A stretch of 64,000 bases of DNA, taken from contig JAHEGE010000008.1 in the NCBI GenBank assembly GCA_024639905.1, forward strand, positions 103,099 through 167,098, in the 5' to 3' direction. A program made the translations under genes and the position numbers. The stretch is from Gammaproteobacteria bacterium. GTDB lineage: Bacteria; Pseudomonadota; Gammaproteobacteria; Pseudomonadales; Pseudohongiellaceae. Below are positions 56,976-64,000 of the stretch, piece after piece. The notes below the pieces were generated by a model, which was not told where the DNA came from, searched no databases, and was given only the letters and a program-made list of their open reading frames with translations. The number at the start of each line of letters is the position of its first letter. The first letter of the stretch is position 1.

Positions 56976-57869
56976 CTAATGAGTCAGCGAATACATCAGA
57001 TAGTTGATGCCGAGGCGATAGGCGGCATTCGCATAGCGTGTTGGATAATCGGCGTGATAGGTGTGCTCCCAACCATCCCCCATGTCCGAATTCCAATTGA
57101 TCAACACCATCACGCGCCCTTGATCGTCCAGAATAGCGTGGTTGCTCGCCGTGTTAATCCCCTGCTCGCCGTATTCATCCGAGCGGTAGAGGGCGGGAAT
57201 CATCTGCGGGCCATCGATGTCGTAATAAACGTGGAATATTTCATGATCCGGTGCAAGCTCGACTATCTCGCGCTCCGGAAAGACCTGCGAGAACGCCGCG
57301 TAAAACGCGTCCCATTGCCGTTGCCCCCAGAAATCATCGATTAGCAAAAAACCCCCGCGCAGCAAATACTGACGCAAATTCTCAATCTCGGCGGCGCTAA
57401 GCACAATGCCCCCGCCCTGGCCTACTTCCAACATGTAGAGGAACGGGTAATCGAATATTGCAGGGTCGTCGAAACCGAGCACGATGGGATCGCTCATCAC
57501 GCGAATGTTAGTCAATCGCGAGACGCCACGTAGGAAGTTGATGTCCGCATCGGGGAAATCTATCGCCCATGGACCGTCACCGCCACCCGGGAAGCCTCCG
57601 CGAAAGCCACCCCGAAAACCGCCGCCGCTGAAATAAGTGTCGAAGCGAACGCGAACAAAATTGAACTCGCCCGCGGCGTCGAACTCGGGCGTCGGAGCCG
57701 CAATCGGCTGCGAGCCGCGCGCGAAGTCTTCGGCGCGGGCAGGCGCCCCAAGTCGCTGCGCGCTCGCGGTGGCGCTGAACAACAGCGCCCCCACGCACAG
57801 GAGGCAAAGCACAAACCCGGCTGTAAGCCTGTGTGACCGTAAAACTCGCTGACAACTCTCTCCGTTCAA
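56976..57869 (-). CDS. DUF4159-domain exported protein
   Basis: Protein of 297 aa with a signal peptide (cleavage after ASA near residue 37). A Gly-rich segment of FRGG repeats at about residues 80-95 precedes the DUF4159 domain (FDYPFLYMLEVGQGGGIVLS, LLRGGFLLIDDFWG, HEIFHVYYDIDG, VLINWNSDMGDGWEHTYH). The domain is related to glutamine-amidotransferase-like folds, but its function is unknown. It lies 4 bases after the ChaN-like gene and is probably in its operon. Confidence 0.85.
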   Translation of the reverse strand: MNGESCQRVLRSHRLTAGFVLCLLCVGALLFSATASAQRLGAPARAEDFARGSQPIAAPTPEFDAAGEFNFVRVRFDTYFSGGGFRGGFRGGFPGGGDGPWAIDFPDADINFLRGVSRLTNIRVMSDPIVLGFDDPAIFDYPFLYMLEVGQGGGIVLSAAEIENLRQYLLRGGFLLIDDFWGQRQWDAFYAAFSQVFPEREIVELAPDHEIFHVYYDIDGPQMIPALYRSDEYGEQGINTASNHAILDDQGRVMVLINWNSDMGDGWEHTYHADYPTRYANAAYRLGINYLMYSLTH

Positions 57870-57873
57870 CTCC

Positions 57874-58941
57874 TTACCCCTCCCCGCGCAGACTTGCGCA
57901 ATAGTCTTTATCGCTGAGCGCGGGGGTAAACCAGAGGTAGTCGGCGCTCACTTGGCCAAGAGAGGTCTCTAGATAAGCCGTCGGCTCAAGCTCGCCCGCC
58001 GCCACCTCGAGGAGCGAGACGTTGACAATATCTCCCCGTTCCAGTGCAGGCGCACGGGCTGAGTCGGCCGCAAGGAGATAGTTGGACACGCCAATATCTT
58101 GTCGCGTGTGGTAGTTTCCAGCGATGAGCACACGGACGCCTGAAGCGCTCGGCAGCGCCATCAGGCTGCGTGCCATCTCAAGATCTCGCCCTTGTTGGAC
58201 GCGCAGCATCGCATCGAACTGGGATTCGGGGAGCATGCCGCAATGGCTGGTGTCGATGTCCGCACGCAGACTCGCGAGCGCGTCTGAGCTGAGAGGTTGC
58301 TGACTGCGAGGCGCAGCGCTCTTGTCAGCCTCATCGCTTGCGGGCGAATACATTGCTGACATCTGGTCTCGGCTGATATTGCCGGCGGCAATTGGAATAC
58401 TTAGGTCAACCACCCTCTTCACTAGCGGGCCATACAACTCCCAGTCCCACCCTCGGTCGTCCCATTCCAGGTAGGCCGCGAGCGCGTTCGCCGACTCGAA
58501 GGTCCGCGTTGGAAGCGTCTTCAGGCGAGGCGTGATCGGCGAGGCGAGCATTTCGAAAGAAATCCCCGCGAGGCGACCGCTGCTGGCGAGGGCGTCGACT
58601 AGCGCGAGTTGCAATGAGTGGTGGTCAGGGTTGTCGTGCTTCTCTCCGAGCAAGACGAAGCGCTTTGTGGCGAGCGCTTCGACAAGTTCGTCCGCGCTGA
58701 GGTAGCGCTCAGACTCGACCTCCCAGATACGGCCAACCAAGGGGTGCGTCGCCCGCAGCGGACTCTGCCAGCCTTTCATAGGCGCAGCCATTGGTGCCGC
58801 CGCGAGAGCCGCGCGTTGCAGCGCCTGCTGAGAATCCGCGCTTACGCAACCGCCGAGCATGGCTGCCGCGCCTGCAAAAGCCGCGATTAGCGAGTAACGC
58901 AGGCGAGGCGCAGGAGCGTGCAAGGTCGCGTCGTTCATCAT
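57874..58941 (-). CDS. ChaN-family (heme-binding-like) lipoprotein
   Basis: Lipoprotein of 355 aa (lipobox LGGC, Cys32) with the ChaN/Tiki-superfamily domain: RFVLLGEKHDNPDHHSLQL near residue 93, GISFEMLAS, and VLIAGNYHTRQDIGVSNYL. ChaN-like proteins bind heme or act as metal-dependent proteases; the HDNPDHH and GNYHTR residues would be ligands. The start overlaps the SixA-like gene by 4 bases. Confidence 0.85.
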   Translation of the reverse strand: MMNDATLHAPAPRLRYSLIAAFAGAAAMLGGCVSADSQQALQRAALAAAPMAAPMKGWQSPLRATHPLVGRIWEVESERYLSADELVEALATKRFVLLGEKHDNPDHHSLQLALVDALASSGRLAGISFEMLASPITPRLKTLPTRTFESANALAAYLEWDDRGWDWELYGPLVKRVVDLSIPIAAGNISRDQMSAMYSPASDEADKSAAPRSQQPLSSDALASLRADIDTSHCGMLPESQFDAMLRVQQGRDLEMARSLMALPSASGVRVLIAGNYHTRQDIGVSNYLLAADSARAPALERGDIVNVSLLEVAAGELEPTAYLETSLGQVSADYLWFTPALSDKDYCASLRGEG

Positions 58942-59438
58942 GTCGGCAGCTGCCTCTTAGGGTAGTCGAAATCGATTAGCGTGGCTTTGCCCGGCGCAAT
59001 CTGCTGCCAATGGTCTATCGCAAGCTCGAAGTGCAACAGACCGCAGGTCGGCACATTCTCGATCTCCAGAGACGCAAGGTCGTTCACGAAATCGGTAATC
59101 GCAGGGTTATGCCCAACTAGCATGACCGAGTCGCGCTCGTCGTCAAATAGGCTCGCCGCGCGCAGCAGCATCGGCGCCCCAGCAAAATAGAGCTCGGGGT
59201 TGCTTGTGACGCAGCTGGCATCAAGCCCTACCTGCCCGGCCCACAGGGACGCTGTGCTTTGCGTGCGCAGCGCAGGGCTGCTAACGATGCCGTCGAGCGC
59301 CAGCCCGCGAGCCACAAATCGCGACGCCATCAGCGGAATATCCTCCAGGCCACGCGCCGCGAGCGGCCGCGCGAAGTCTTTAAGCTCCGGATCGTCCCAG
59401 CTAGATTTGGCATGCCTTAAAACGAACAGTGTTTTCAT
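58938..59438 (-). CDS. sixA: SixA-like phosphohistidine phosphatase
   Basis: Histidine phosphatase of 166 aa with the RHAKSSWDD motif (catalytic His) at residue 9, the second His in LVGHNPAI and the conserved SPALRTQSTA segment. SixA removes phosphate from histidine-phosphotransfer domains. The ATG at 59438 gives the family start MKTLFVLRHAKSSW. It is upstream gene of the ChaN-like/DUF4159 operon. Confidence 0.9.
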   Translation of the reverse strand: MKTLFVLRHAKSSWDDPELKDFARPLAARGLEDIPLMASRFVARGLALDGIVSSPALRTQSTASLWAGQVGLDASCVTSNPELYFAGAPMLLRAASLFDDERDSVMLVGHNPAITDFVNDLASLEIENVPTCGLLHFELAIDHWQQIAPGKATLIDFDYPKRQLPT

Positions 59439-59549
59439 TGTTTGCGAGTGTAACAAGACGCGGCACTCTGCCGCTATTTAGTTACAACGAAGCCTTACAC
59501 AGTCTTGGATGCTGCCGATAGCTACAGTCCTAGCTGCGCTGCACGCCTA

Positions 59550-59568
59550 TTGATTCAATTTGTATCAA
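59550..59568. promoter_or_regulatory. inverted repeat TTGAT-N9-ATCAA
   Basis: Perfect 5-bp arms with a 9-base gap lie in the divergent sixA/DUF481 region, 143 bases before the DUF481 start. The arms resemble an FNR half-site pair, but the spacing is wrong for FNR. Confidence 0.3.
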
Positions 59569-59710
59569 AATGGCGCCCCGCGCAGATTACGGCTATTATT
59601 CGGCCGGGAATAGCCGCATGACAGCGCGAGACGGAGCAAGACGAAGCACGGCATCAGTTTTATTGCCTGCCTTCGGGCGCTGGCCAACCTTTAACTCACG
59701 GAGAGACCCC

Positions 59711-60427
59711 ATGATTCGCCCACTCATCCCCGCAGCAATGGCAGCGGCCTTTGCGATGCTCGCCACGCCAGCATTCGCGCAAGAGACCAACAGCGTGGCG
59801 ACTGAATTAGAATTCGGCGCCATCTTTACCTCGGGTAACTCCGACGATCAGAACGTGAAATTCAAAGGCACAGTAGACTGGAATTTCGGCGACTGGCTCT
59901 ATGGCTTCAGCTCTGATGGATTTCGCTCATCCAAGAACAATGAACTAAACGCGCAGCGCCTGCGTCATGTAGGCAGCGCCGGCCACGCGATCAATGACTA
60001 TAGCCAGGTTAACGCGCGAGTCTCTTACGAAGACGACCGCTTCAGCGGTTTCGACAGCCAATCCGATTTCTCGGTCAACTACGGCCGCAACTTGCTCCGC
60101 GCAAGCAGCACCATGACGCTGGCAATGAACGTCGGTCTCGGTATGCGGCGCTCGGTGCAGATGGACGTCTCGAACAACGAAGCGATAGGCCGTATGGAAG
60201 GCAACTACGTGTGGAACCTCTCACCCACCGCCTCGTTCTCGCAAGACTTCAGTGTCGACTCGGGTAGCGACAGCAGCATCATCCGCTCAGAGAGCGGAAT
60301 ACAGTCGCAGATCATGGATAACTTGTCGCTGCGCTTCTCGATCAAAGTTAAACATCAGACTGTGGTGCCTGTTGGGCGCGAAAAAACCGATACCGAGACT
60401 GCAGCAACCCTCGTGCTGAGTTTCTAA
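59711..60427 (+). CDS. DUF481 (YdiY-like) outer-membrane protein
   Basis: Protein of 238 aa with a signal peptide (cleavage after AFA) and a salt-tolerance DUF481 barrel: ELEFGAIFTSGNSDDQNVKFKG, alternating beta strands, and the C-terminal Phe typical of outer-membrane barrels. The ATG at 59711 follows GGAGAG. Family members are small porin-like proteins of unclear role. A terminator follows at 60441. Confidence 0.85.
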   Translation: MIRPLIPAAMAAAFAMLATPAFAQETNSVATELEFGAIFTSGNSDDQNVKFKGTVDWNFGDWLYGFSSDGFRSSKNNELNAQRLRHVGSAGHAINDYSQVNARVSYEDDRFSGFDSQSDFSVNYGRNLLRASSTMTLAMNVGLGMRRSVQMDVSNNEAIGRMEGNYVWNLSPTASFSQDFSVDSGSDSSIIRSESGIQSQIMDNLSLRFSIKVKHQTVVPVGREKTDTETAATLVLSF

Positions 60428-60440
60428 AAAGCAGACACAA

Positions 60441-60463
60441 AAAAGGCCGCATTGCGGCCTTTT
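60441..60463. terminator. bidirectional terminator
   Basis: AAAAGGCCGC and GCGGCCTTTT pair over 10 bases around ATT. With A-run and T-run flanks it can stop both the DUF481 and the convergent lipoprotein transcripts. Confidence 0.9.
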
Positions 60464-60482
60464 CCACGAACGAGGTTCGGTC

Positions 60483-60842
60483 TTACTGGCGCGTGCCAGA
60501 GACACCGAAGGCACCGAAGTCGCTGCCGAATTCGCCGCTGACGGAATCACCTTCTACCGTACCGCTGAAGTCGAGGACGAGCGTCTGGCCCTGTGCGTCA
60601 ACTTCCGCTTCGAACATAAACATATTGCCTTCGAAAGTAATGCCGTCGATTGCAGTCTCGCCAAGGCCATCAGCCATCATCATGCCAGTGCCGTCTGCGT
60701 TGACAGTCAGCGTAGCAGGCAGTGCGCCAAGAGGCGTGTTCATTTCGACTGACCACACACCAACGGCGGGGGCAGGAGCGCTAGCACAGCCAACGAGTGC
60801 TGCGAGTGTAAGAGCCATAAAACCGGCAAGTAGCTTTTTCAT
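60483..60842 (-). CDS. small lipoprotein, paralogue of the 24562 gene product
   Basis: Protein of 119 aa with a lipobox (LVGC, Cys19) followed by ASAPAPA. It has one small beta domain with the pattern G-x-W-x3-M-x2-P-x-G-x-L, an Asp-Gly turn, then FEGNMFMFEAEVDAQGQ and a final GTR. The product of 24562-24945 matches the same pattern. The role is unknown. Its upstream region shares a 14-base motif with the lipocalin gene. Confidence 0.75.
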   Translation of the reverse strand: MKKLLAGFMALTLAALVGCASAPAPAVGVWSVEMNTPLGALPATLTVNADGTGMMMADGLGETAIDGITFEGNMFMFEAEVDAQGQTLVLDFSGTVEGDSVSGEFGSDFGAFGVSGTRQ

Positions 60843-61292
60843 AATGGAATCACCTTTGTATTTTTAGTGTGTAGTTATCTAGGTCCTACTTTAAGTACTA
60901 AATTTTGTCGCTGTGTATTGCAACCGCTCGGCCCAAGCCCGAGTGAAGGGTGCTGCGCAGAGTGTTTTCGCCGCGCTCGCGGTGGATCCGAGTAAAATCC
61001 TTGCCGTCAGCTAGCAAATTCCTGACAAAAGTCTGTAGCCCGTCTTGCAATGCGACACATAGCAGGACAGGCACTCTATTGTCCTGTTAATACCGCTTGA
61101 GTCAACTGCAATTCACCTCTCCCCGATCGGCCTCTCTCCATGCCACGCCCCCAGCGCCAAACTGTGGATTTGCCTCTCGCAACAGGTTACTCTGCGAGTC
61201 AATCGTAGCGCAGCTTGTAAGCGACGCTGTCGCCAACTCACCTCATTTACATAAGACTCTACTCCAGCAAACCTGATTCAAGGGGAACACGC
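60843..61292. promoter_or_regulatory. spacer before the molybdenum hydroxylase genes
   Basis: A 450-base non-coding gap between divergent genes. CAGGACA (61063-61069) and TGTCCTG (61080-61086) form an inverted repeat about 205 bases before the iorA-like start. The receptor-proximal half should hold the iorAB promoter. I see no tRNA or other RNA gene. Confidence 0.4.
60868..60881 (-). promoter_or_regulatory. shared upstream motif, copy 2
   Basis: TAGATAACTACACA (minus strand) lies 25 bases before the lipoprotein ATG. It is identical to the 14-mer at 20718-20731 before the lipocalin gene. Confidence 0.4.
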
Positions 61293-61787
61293 ATGGCCAA
61301 CTTTAAAGTCAACGGCGAGGACAAAGCGCTCGATATCGAGCCCGACATGCCCCTTTTATGGGCGCTGCGCGACGAGCTCGGTATGACCGGCACCAAATTC
61401 GGCTGCGGCATCGCGTCCTGCGGCGCCTGCACGGTGCACGTTAACGGCGTCGCGGTGCGCAGCTGCGTTACGCCGGTGAGTGCGGTGGAGGGTCAGGAGA
61501 TCACGACGATAGAAGGCCTCGCCAGCGCTGCCGCGGGCACTGCGCAGCCTGTCGCCACATTCGACCCCGCCAATTCGGCGCTTACTGCGGTGCAGCAGGC
61601 GTGGATCGACCATCAGGTGCCCCAGTGCGGCTACTGCCAGTCCGGCATGATCATGGCAGTGTCGTCGATGCTCGCGCAGAATCCTAACCCAAGCGACGCC
61701 GACATCGACAGCAGCATTACCAATGTGTGCCGCTGCGGCTCCTATCCACGCATCAAGCGCGCCATCCGCTCGCTTGCCACGGCTTAA
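61293..61787 (+). CDS. iorA: isoquinoline 1-oxidoreductase-like small subunit, 2x[2Fe-2S]
   Basis: Iron-sulfur subunit of 164 aa of a xanthine oxidase-family molybdenum hydroxylase. The N-terminal plant-type cluster is in FGCGIASCGACTVHVNG, with a further Cys in VRSCVTPV. The second cluster uses CGYCQSGMIM and CRCGSYPRIK. It passes electrons from the large subunit to an acceptor. AAGGGGA precedes the ATG. The large-subunit gene follows 16 bases later. Confidence 0.93.
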   Translation: MANFKVNGEDKALDIEPDMPLLWALRDELGMTGTKFGCGIASCGACTVHVNGVAVRSCVTPVSAVEGQEITTIEGLASAAAGTAQPVATFDPANSALTAVQQAWIDHQVPQCGYCQSGMIMAVSSMLAQNPNPSDADIDSSITNVCRCGSYPRIKRAIRSLATA

Positions 61788-61803
61788 AGACGAGGACTAA
61801 GAC

Positions 61804-64000
61804 ATGAAGATTAATCGCAGACGCTTTCTCCTCAGCTCCGCCGTCGTTGGCGGCGGTGTACTCATCGGCTACTCGGCCACGCGCCCCAGCCGTCATCGCC
61901 GTGCCAATGAAGAACTCGCCGCAGCGGGCGAGAACTACGTCACCTCATTCCTGAAAATCGACGCCGATAACACCGTCACCGTCTATGTGCCGCATGCCGA
62001 AATGGGTCAGGGCGTACACACCTCGCTATCGATGATGGCGGCTGACGAACTCGACGCCAATTGGGAATTAGTCAACATCGAGCAGGCTCCGGCGACGGAC
62101 TTATTCGCTAACGGCGATCTGGTTACCGGATTCGCCGGCGAGCTCGGCGCCCCGAGCTTCCTCGCGCCGTTGATCAGCGTCAGCGCGGTAAAGATCGCAG
62201 AACTAGGCAACTTACAAACCACCGGCGGCAGCTCCTCGGTGCGTTTTACCGGCGAGCACAGCATGCGCTATGCCGGCGCAGCAGCCCGCGAGATGCTCAT
62301 CGACTGCGCCGCAAGCCGCTGGCAAGTTCCCGCGAGCGAGTGCACCACGGCCCTTAGCCATGTACATCACAATGCAAGCGGACGCTCACTCACCTACGGC
62401 GAACTCGCCGCCGATGCAGCGCTGCTCGAACCCTCGAAAGAGCCCACGCTAAAAACGCGTGAGCAGTACAACATTATGGGCAAGGCGATCTCGCGCAACG
62501 ACATTCCTGCCAAAGTCGACGGCACAGCGCCCTACGGCATCGATGCCAATCCGGAAGGCATGCTCTACGCCGCCATCCGCTTGGCGCCGGTTTTTGGCAC
62601 CAAGCTCGTATCGGTCGATGCAGGCGACGTACTCAGCCGCCGCGGCATTAAGCGCATCGTTGAACTCGAAGACTCGGTCGCGGTTGTCGCTGACAGCTAC
62701 TGGCGCGCAAAAATGGCGCTAGCCGACGTCGTTTCAGTCTTCGAAGATTCGCCTAATGCCAGCGTCTCTACCGATTCTATTTTCGCGCAGTTCGACGCCA
62801 GCCTCGCTAGCGGCGAGAGCGACGAAGACCGCGAATTAGGCGACAGCCCCGCCGCCTTCGAATCAGCCAGCGACGTCATCGAGGCAAGCTACCGTGTGCC
62901 GTATCTCGCGCACGCGCCGATGGAGCCGATGAACTGCACCGTGCACCTGCACGAAGACGGCACGGCCGAGGTGTGGACCAGCACGCAAGATGCCCTCGGC
63001 ATTAAGAGCCGCGTTGCCTCCATCCTCGGCGTCAGCGCCGACAAGACCACCTTCCATCACAGCTATGTCGGCGGTGGATTTGGTCGACGCCTGCCGTTCA
63101 CTTGGAATGTGATCGATCACGCCGCCCTCATCGCAAAAGAATTTAACGTGCCTGTGAAGACCGTATTAAGCCGCGAAGACGATATGCAGCAGGACTACTA
63201 CCGCCCTGCAGTTGCCTCCAACTTCCGCGCAGCGTTCGACGCCTCCGGTCTCGTCCGCGCGTGGGAGAATCGCTTCACTGGGCCCATTCAGACTCCCGGC
63301 GCCGCACACATCCCCTACGCGATCGACAATCAGTCTATCCGTGTAGTCGATGGCGAGACTCACATCCCGATCGCGGCCTGGCGCAGCGTCGACCATTCGC
63401 AGCAGACCTTCTTTACCGAATCGTTTATCGACGAAGTGGCGCACCGCGCGGGAAAAAACCCCTATCAGTTCCGCATGGACCTGCTGAAAGATCACCCACG
63501 TCATCAGCGCGTCTTACAGACTGCCGCGGAAGCAGCCGGCTACGGACGCAACCTGCCCGAGGGCCACGCGCTCGGCATTGCCGTTCAGGAGAGCTTCGGC
63601 AGCGTGGTGGCGGAGATCGCCGAGGTATCGATGGATTCGAACCTGCGCCCTGTCGTGCACAAGGTCACCTGTGCGATCGATTGCGGCTTCGCAGTGAATC
63701 CCGACACCGCGGCCTCGCAGATCGAAAGCGGCATCATCTTCGGCCTCACTGCGGCGATGTATGGCGAGATCAAAATCGAGGGCGGAGCTGTTGCCAACAA
63801 CAACTTCCCCGACTACGAGATGGTGCGCATGGCGACCTCGCCTGAGATCGACGTACACATACTCGAATCCGACAACACCTTAGGCGGATTCGGTGAACCA
63901 GCCACGCCGCCTCTGGCAGCCGCGGTGACCAACGCGATCTATATCTTAACCGGCGAGCGCGTGCGCGAATTGCCAATTAAGAACCACAAGTTCCAAAAGC
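61804..64000 (+). CDS. iorB: isoquinoline 1-oxidoreductase-like large subunit, molybdopterin-binding (cut by window edge)
   Basis: Open to the window end (732 codons visible). A twin-arginine signal (RRRFLLSSAVVGGG) shows export of the folded enzyme with its cofactor. Then come VPHAEMGQGVHTSLSMMAADELDA, GKAISRNDIPAKVDG-like linker, APMEPMNCTVHLH, the molybdopterin loop YVGGGFGRRLP, and the DCGFAVNPD-like segment. IorB-type enzymes hydroxylate N-heterocycles or oxidise aldehydes with water as oxygen donor. The C-terminal end, which carries part of the cofactor site and the catalytic Glu, is outside the window. Confidence 0.92.
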   Translation, partial: MKINRRRFLLSSAVVGGGVLIGYSATRPSRHRRANEELAAAGENYVTSFLKIDADNTVTVYVPHAEMGQGVHTSLSMMAADELDANWELVNIEQAPATDLFANGDLVTGFAGELGAPSFLAPLISVSAVKIAELGNLQTTGGSSSVRFTGEHSMRYAGAAAREMLIDCAASRWQVPASECTTALSHVHHNASGRSLTYGELAADAALLEPSKEPTLKTREQYNIMGKAISRNDIPAKVDGTAPYGIDANPEGMLYAAIRLAPVFGTKLVSVDAGDVLSRRGIKRIVELEDSVAVVADSYWRAKMALADVVSVFEDSPNASVSTDSIFAQFDASLASGESDEDRELGDSPAAFESASDVIEASYRVPYLAHAPMEPMNCTVHLHEDGTAEVWTSTQDALGIKSRVASILGVSADKTTFHHSYVGGGFGRRLPFTWNVIDHAALIAKEFNVPVKTVLSREDDMQQDYYRPAVASNFRAAFDASGLVRAWENRFTGPIQTPGAAHIPYAIDNQSIRVVDGETHIPIAAWRSVDHSQQTFFTESFIDEVAHRAGKNPYQFRMDLLKDHPRHQRVLQTAAEAAGYGRNLPEGHALGIAVQESFGSVVAEIAEVSMDSNLRPVVHKVTCAIDCGFAVNPDTAASQIESGIIFGLTAAMYGEIKIEGGAVANNNFPDYEMVRMATSPEIDVHILESDNTLGGFGEPATPPLAAAVTNAIYILTGERVRELPIKNHKFQK

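Overview
The window is a continuous, mostly coding stretch of a Gram-negative gammaproteobacterial chromosome, best matching an aerobic, probably marine, heterotroph of the Cellvibrionales/OM60-like kind. This is inferred from gene content and order, not from a marker phylogeny. Two blocks of core genes have the order typical of gammaproteobacteria: nnr-tsaE-amidase-mutL-miaA-hfq-hflX-hflK-hflC-hisZ-purA (about 42.8-56.3 kb) and tRNA-Leu-rnr-rlmB-rpsF-rpsR-DUF2232-rplI-dnaB-alr-radA (about 9.8-20.1 kb). All protein genes of both blocks lie on the minus strand. Lipoproteins with lipoboxes, a TonB-dependent receptor, a cbb3 oxidase and PQQ, P450 and molybdenum oxidoreductases point to an aerobic or microaerobic organism that oxidises organic compounds.

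Layout. 0-9.6 kb: a stand-alone RlmK-type rRNA methyltransferase, a secreted protein, an exported RidA-like protein, a TcyP-like cystine symporter, a di-heme MauG/RoxA-like cytochrome, a YadG/YadH-type ABC exporter and an exported M20 peptidase. 9.6-20.1 kb: the radA to rnr core block, with a probable S6:S18 autoregulatory leader before rpsF and a good terminator after rplI. 20.1-42.8 kb: a metabolic region lying between tRNA-Leu/rnr and purA. It holds a lipocalin, the pntAB transhydrogenase, a CIA30 protein, a small lipoprotein, a GST, an atypical PQQ dehydrogenase, an alpha/beta hydrolase with its TetR regulator, a ferredoxin with a CYP153-type P450, a divergent TonB receptor, a renalase-like flavoprotein, the ccoNOQP oxidase operon led by a Yip1-like membrane protein, a CopC-like lipoprotein, a RAYT-type transposase in AT-rich DNA and a ROK sugar kinase. 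42.8-56.8 kb: the purA to nnr core block plus a MarR regulator. 57-64 kb: DUF4159, ChaN-like, SixA-like and DUF481 proteins, a second small lipoprotein, and a two-subunit molybdenum hydroxylase of the isoquinoline 1-oxidoreductase type whose large subunit runs off the right edge.

How the genes may work together. The P450, its ferredoxin, the PQQ dehydrogenase, the TetR-hydrolase pair and the TonB receptor look like a module that takes up and terminally oxidises a hydrophobic substrate such as an alkane or terpenoid. The cbb3 operon sits behind a near-perfect FNR/Anr class II promoter, so it should be induced at low oxygen, and its first gene is a Yip1-like membrane protein.

The most interesting signals are: that FNR promoter with the Yip1-like leading gene; the REP-like palindromes directly behind two stop codons together with a transposase of the REP-associated family; the PQQ dehydrogenase that appears to lack the usual metal ligands and vicinal disulfide; the S6:S18 leader combined with acidic Ala/Glu tails on both S6 and L9; and a 14-base motif shared by the upstream regions of two unrelated small lipoprotein genes. 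No CRISPR array, prophage or recognisable defence system is visible.
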